A stretch of DNA of 6,579 nt from an uncultured Cellvibrionales bacterium (GTDB lineage: Bacteria > Pseudomonadota > Gammaproteobacteria > Pseudomonadales > UBA7434). The notes beneath the pieces are model-generated. The model did no database searches. It was not told where the DNA came from and worked only from the letters and a program-made list of their open reading frames with translations. The stretch lies in assembly GCA_937897785.1 (NCBI GenBank), contig CALCNB010000186.1:1-6579 (forward strand). Direction: 5' to 3'. The position numbers were made by a program, and so were the translations under genes. Positions 5,924 to 6,579 of the stretch are shown one piece after another (the first letter of the stretch is position 1; each line of letters starts with the position of its first letter).

Positions 5924-5955
5924 ATAGCATTTGCTTATGGGTGATATGCTATCAC
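5924..5955. promoter_or_regulatory. Nested inverted repeats in the ftsY-rsmD divergent region
   Basis: GTGATA (5941-5946) and TATCAC (5950-5955) flank three bases to form a 15-base dyad. A second pair, ATAGCAT (5924-5930) and ATGCTAT (5946-5952), shares part of the same sequence. Its half-sites are centred 22 bases apart, about two helical turns. This is the layout expected of a dimeric regulator's operator between divergent genes, but I recognise no known binding-site consensus. The repeats are directly visible; function is inferred. Confidence 0.4.
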
Positions 5956-5959
5956 TAAT
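5931..5959 (+). promoter_or_regulatory. Candidate sigma-70-type promoter for rsmD
   Basis: TTGCTT (5931-5936) and ACTAAT (5954-5959) are 17 bases apart and would start transcription near 5966, about 45 bases before the rsmD ATG. The -10 box overlaps the edge of the GTGATA/TATCAC dyad. The match is moderate (three of six and four of six consensus bases), so the call is tentative. Confidence 0.3.
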
Positions 5960-6010
5960 CATTAAAATCAATAGCTGAAAATGCGTTTTTTCTGAGGTAA
6001 TTTCAAGCAA

Positions 6011-6579
6011 ATGGTGGCACAAAAATCGCAATTGGGACAAAGCCGTTCGGTTCGCATCATTGGCGGTGATTGGCGAGGTCGAAAATTACCGGTGGTCGAT
6101 GCACAGGGTTTGCGCCCCACTGCCGACCGAATTCGTGAGACGCTGTTTAATTGGTTGGCAAATGACCTGCCAGGAGCCCACTGTTTGGATTTGTTTGCTG
6201 GCAGCGGCAGCTTATCATTTGAAGCCTTATCCCGAGGCGCCGCCCATGTTACGGCGGTCGATAGCCATAAGATGGCCATCGAATCCCTCACTAAAACCGC
6301 TGCCATACTCAATACCGATCATTGTTTTGCGGTCCATTCAAGCGCAGCGCAATGGTTGCAAGCGTATTCGATGCAGCAGTCAAGCGCGCAGTTTGATATT
6401 GTTTTTCTCGATCCTCCATTTCAAGACCAGTTGTTGGCAAATACTGCGATGGCTCTCGAAGCGTCAGGTTGTTTAACGGCAGATGCATTGATTTACGTGG
6501 AGCAAGCTGCTGGCCATCCATTGGCCACGCTGCCGAGTCGCTGGCAGAATCTACGGCAGAAAGTGGCAGGAAAGGTCAG
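6011..6579 (+). CDS. rsmD: 16S rRNA (guanine(966)-N2)-methyltransferase RsmD, partial (3' end outside window)
   Basis: RsmD methylates N2 of G966 in 16S rRNA, using S-adenosylmethionine, late in small-subunit assembly. The frame is open from ATG 6011 to the right edge (189 codons), so only the last few residues are missing compared with the E. coli protein (198). Visible features are RIIGGDWRGRKLPV (15-28), the RsmD-typical LRPTADRIRETLFNWL (34-49), the SAM-binding DLFAGSGSLSFEALSRGA (60-77), and the catalytic motif IV DPPF (134-137). An in-frame TGA at 5993-5995 excludes an earlier start. The Shine-Dalgarno GAGG (5994-5997) lies 13 bases before the ATG, rather far. The gene diverges from ftsY across 120 bases, the arrangement also found in E. 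coli. Other frames in this stretch are shadows. Confidence 0.96.
   Translation, partial: MVAQKSQLGQSRSVRIIGGDWRGRKLPVVDAQGLRPTADRIRETLFNWLANDLPGAHCLDLFAGSGSLSFEALSRGAAHVTAVDSHKMAIESLTKTAAILNTDHCFAVHSSAAQWLQAYSMQQSSAQFDIVFLDPPFQDQLLANTAMALEASGCLTADALIYVEQAAGHPLATLPSRWQNLRQKVAGKV

Noticed and set aside
5968..6476. Frames on both strands overlapping rsmD (5968-6312 minus, 6060-6476 plus)
   Set aside because: RsmD motifs run without a break in the frame from 6011, so these are shadows.
1..6579. CRISPR array, tRNA/rRNA genes, insertion sequences or a defence system
   Set aside because: No tandem spaced repeats, tRNA-like cloverleaf, transposase or terminal inverted repeats were seen; every long frame is a known housekeeping or transporter family.

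Overview
The window comes from a gammaproteobacterium with moderate GC content. The main evidence is the minus-strand run ftsY-ftsE-ftsX-rpoH with rsmD diverging from ftsY, an arrangement shared by E. coli, Pseudomonas and relatives. The proteins resemble marine-type gammaproteobacteria, but I cannot name a genus from sequence alone.

Layout. (1) Positions 1-240, plus strand: the C-terminal end of a BMP/PnrA-type substrate-binding protein of an ABC importer, entering from the left edge. (2) Positions 264 to about 524-536, minus strand: the last third of an ABC importer inner-membrane permease, tail to tail with (1). (3) About 521-859, plus strand: the last third of HemW. Fragments (2) and (3) are joined head to head at about 521-536 and both lack their 5' parts, so this is a rearrangement or assembly junction. 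(4) Positions 863-1950, minus strand: a DUF423 membrane protein gene followed by trmB, almost without a gap. (5) Positions 2037-2897, minus strand: rpoH (sigma-32), behind a 278-base upstream region that holds candidate promoters, one of them sigma-E-like. (6) Positions 3176-5890, minus strand: ftsY-ftsE-ftsX, tightly coupled (ftsY/ftsE overlap by ATGA; the ftsX ribosome binding site overlaps the ftsE stop codon). (7) From 6011, plus strand: rsmD, truncated by the right edge. A 120-base divergent region with nested inverted repeats separates it from ftsY.

How the genes work together. FtsY is the signal recognition particle receptor GTPase, which delivers nascent membrane proteins to the translocon. 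FtsE and FtsX form the divisome ABC complex that controls septal peptidoglycan hydrolases. RpoH is the heat-shock sigma factor. RsmD and TrmB methylate 16S rRNA and tRNA. The right-hand 6 kb is therefore a conserved housekeeping block for protein targeting, division, stress response and RNA modification.

I found no convincing undescribed system. The observation most worth following is the double-truncation junction near 521-536. Smaller points are the nested dyads between ftsY and rsmD, a sigma-E-like promoter ahead of rpoH, and an altered Q-loop and extra His/Pro-rich tail in FtsE.
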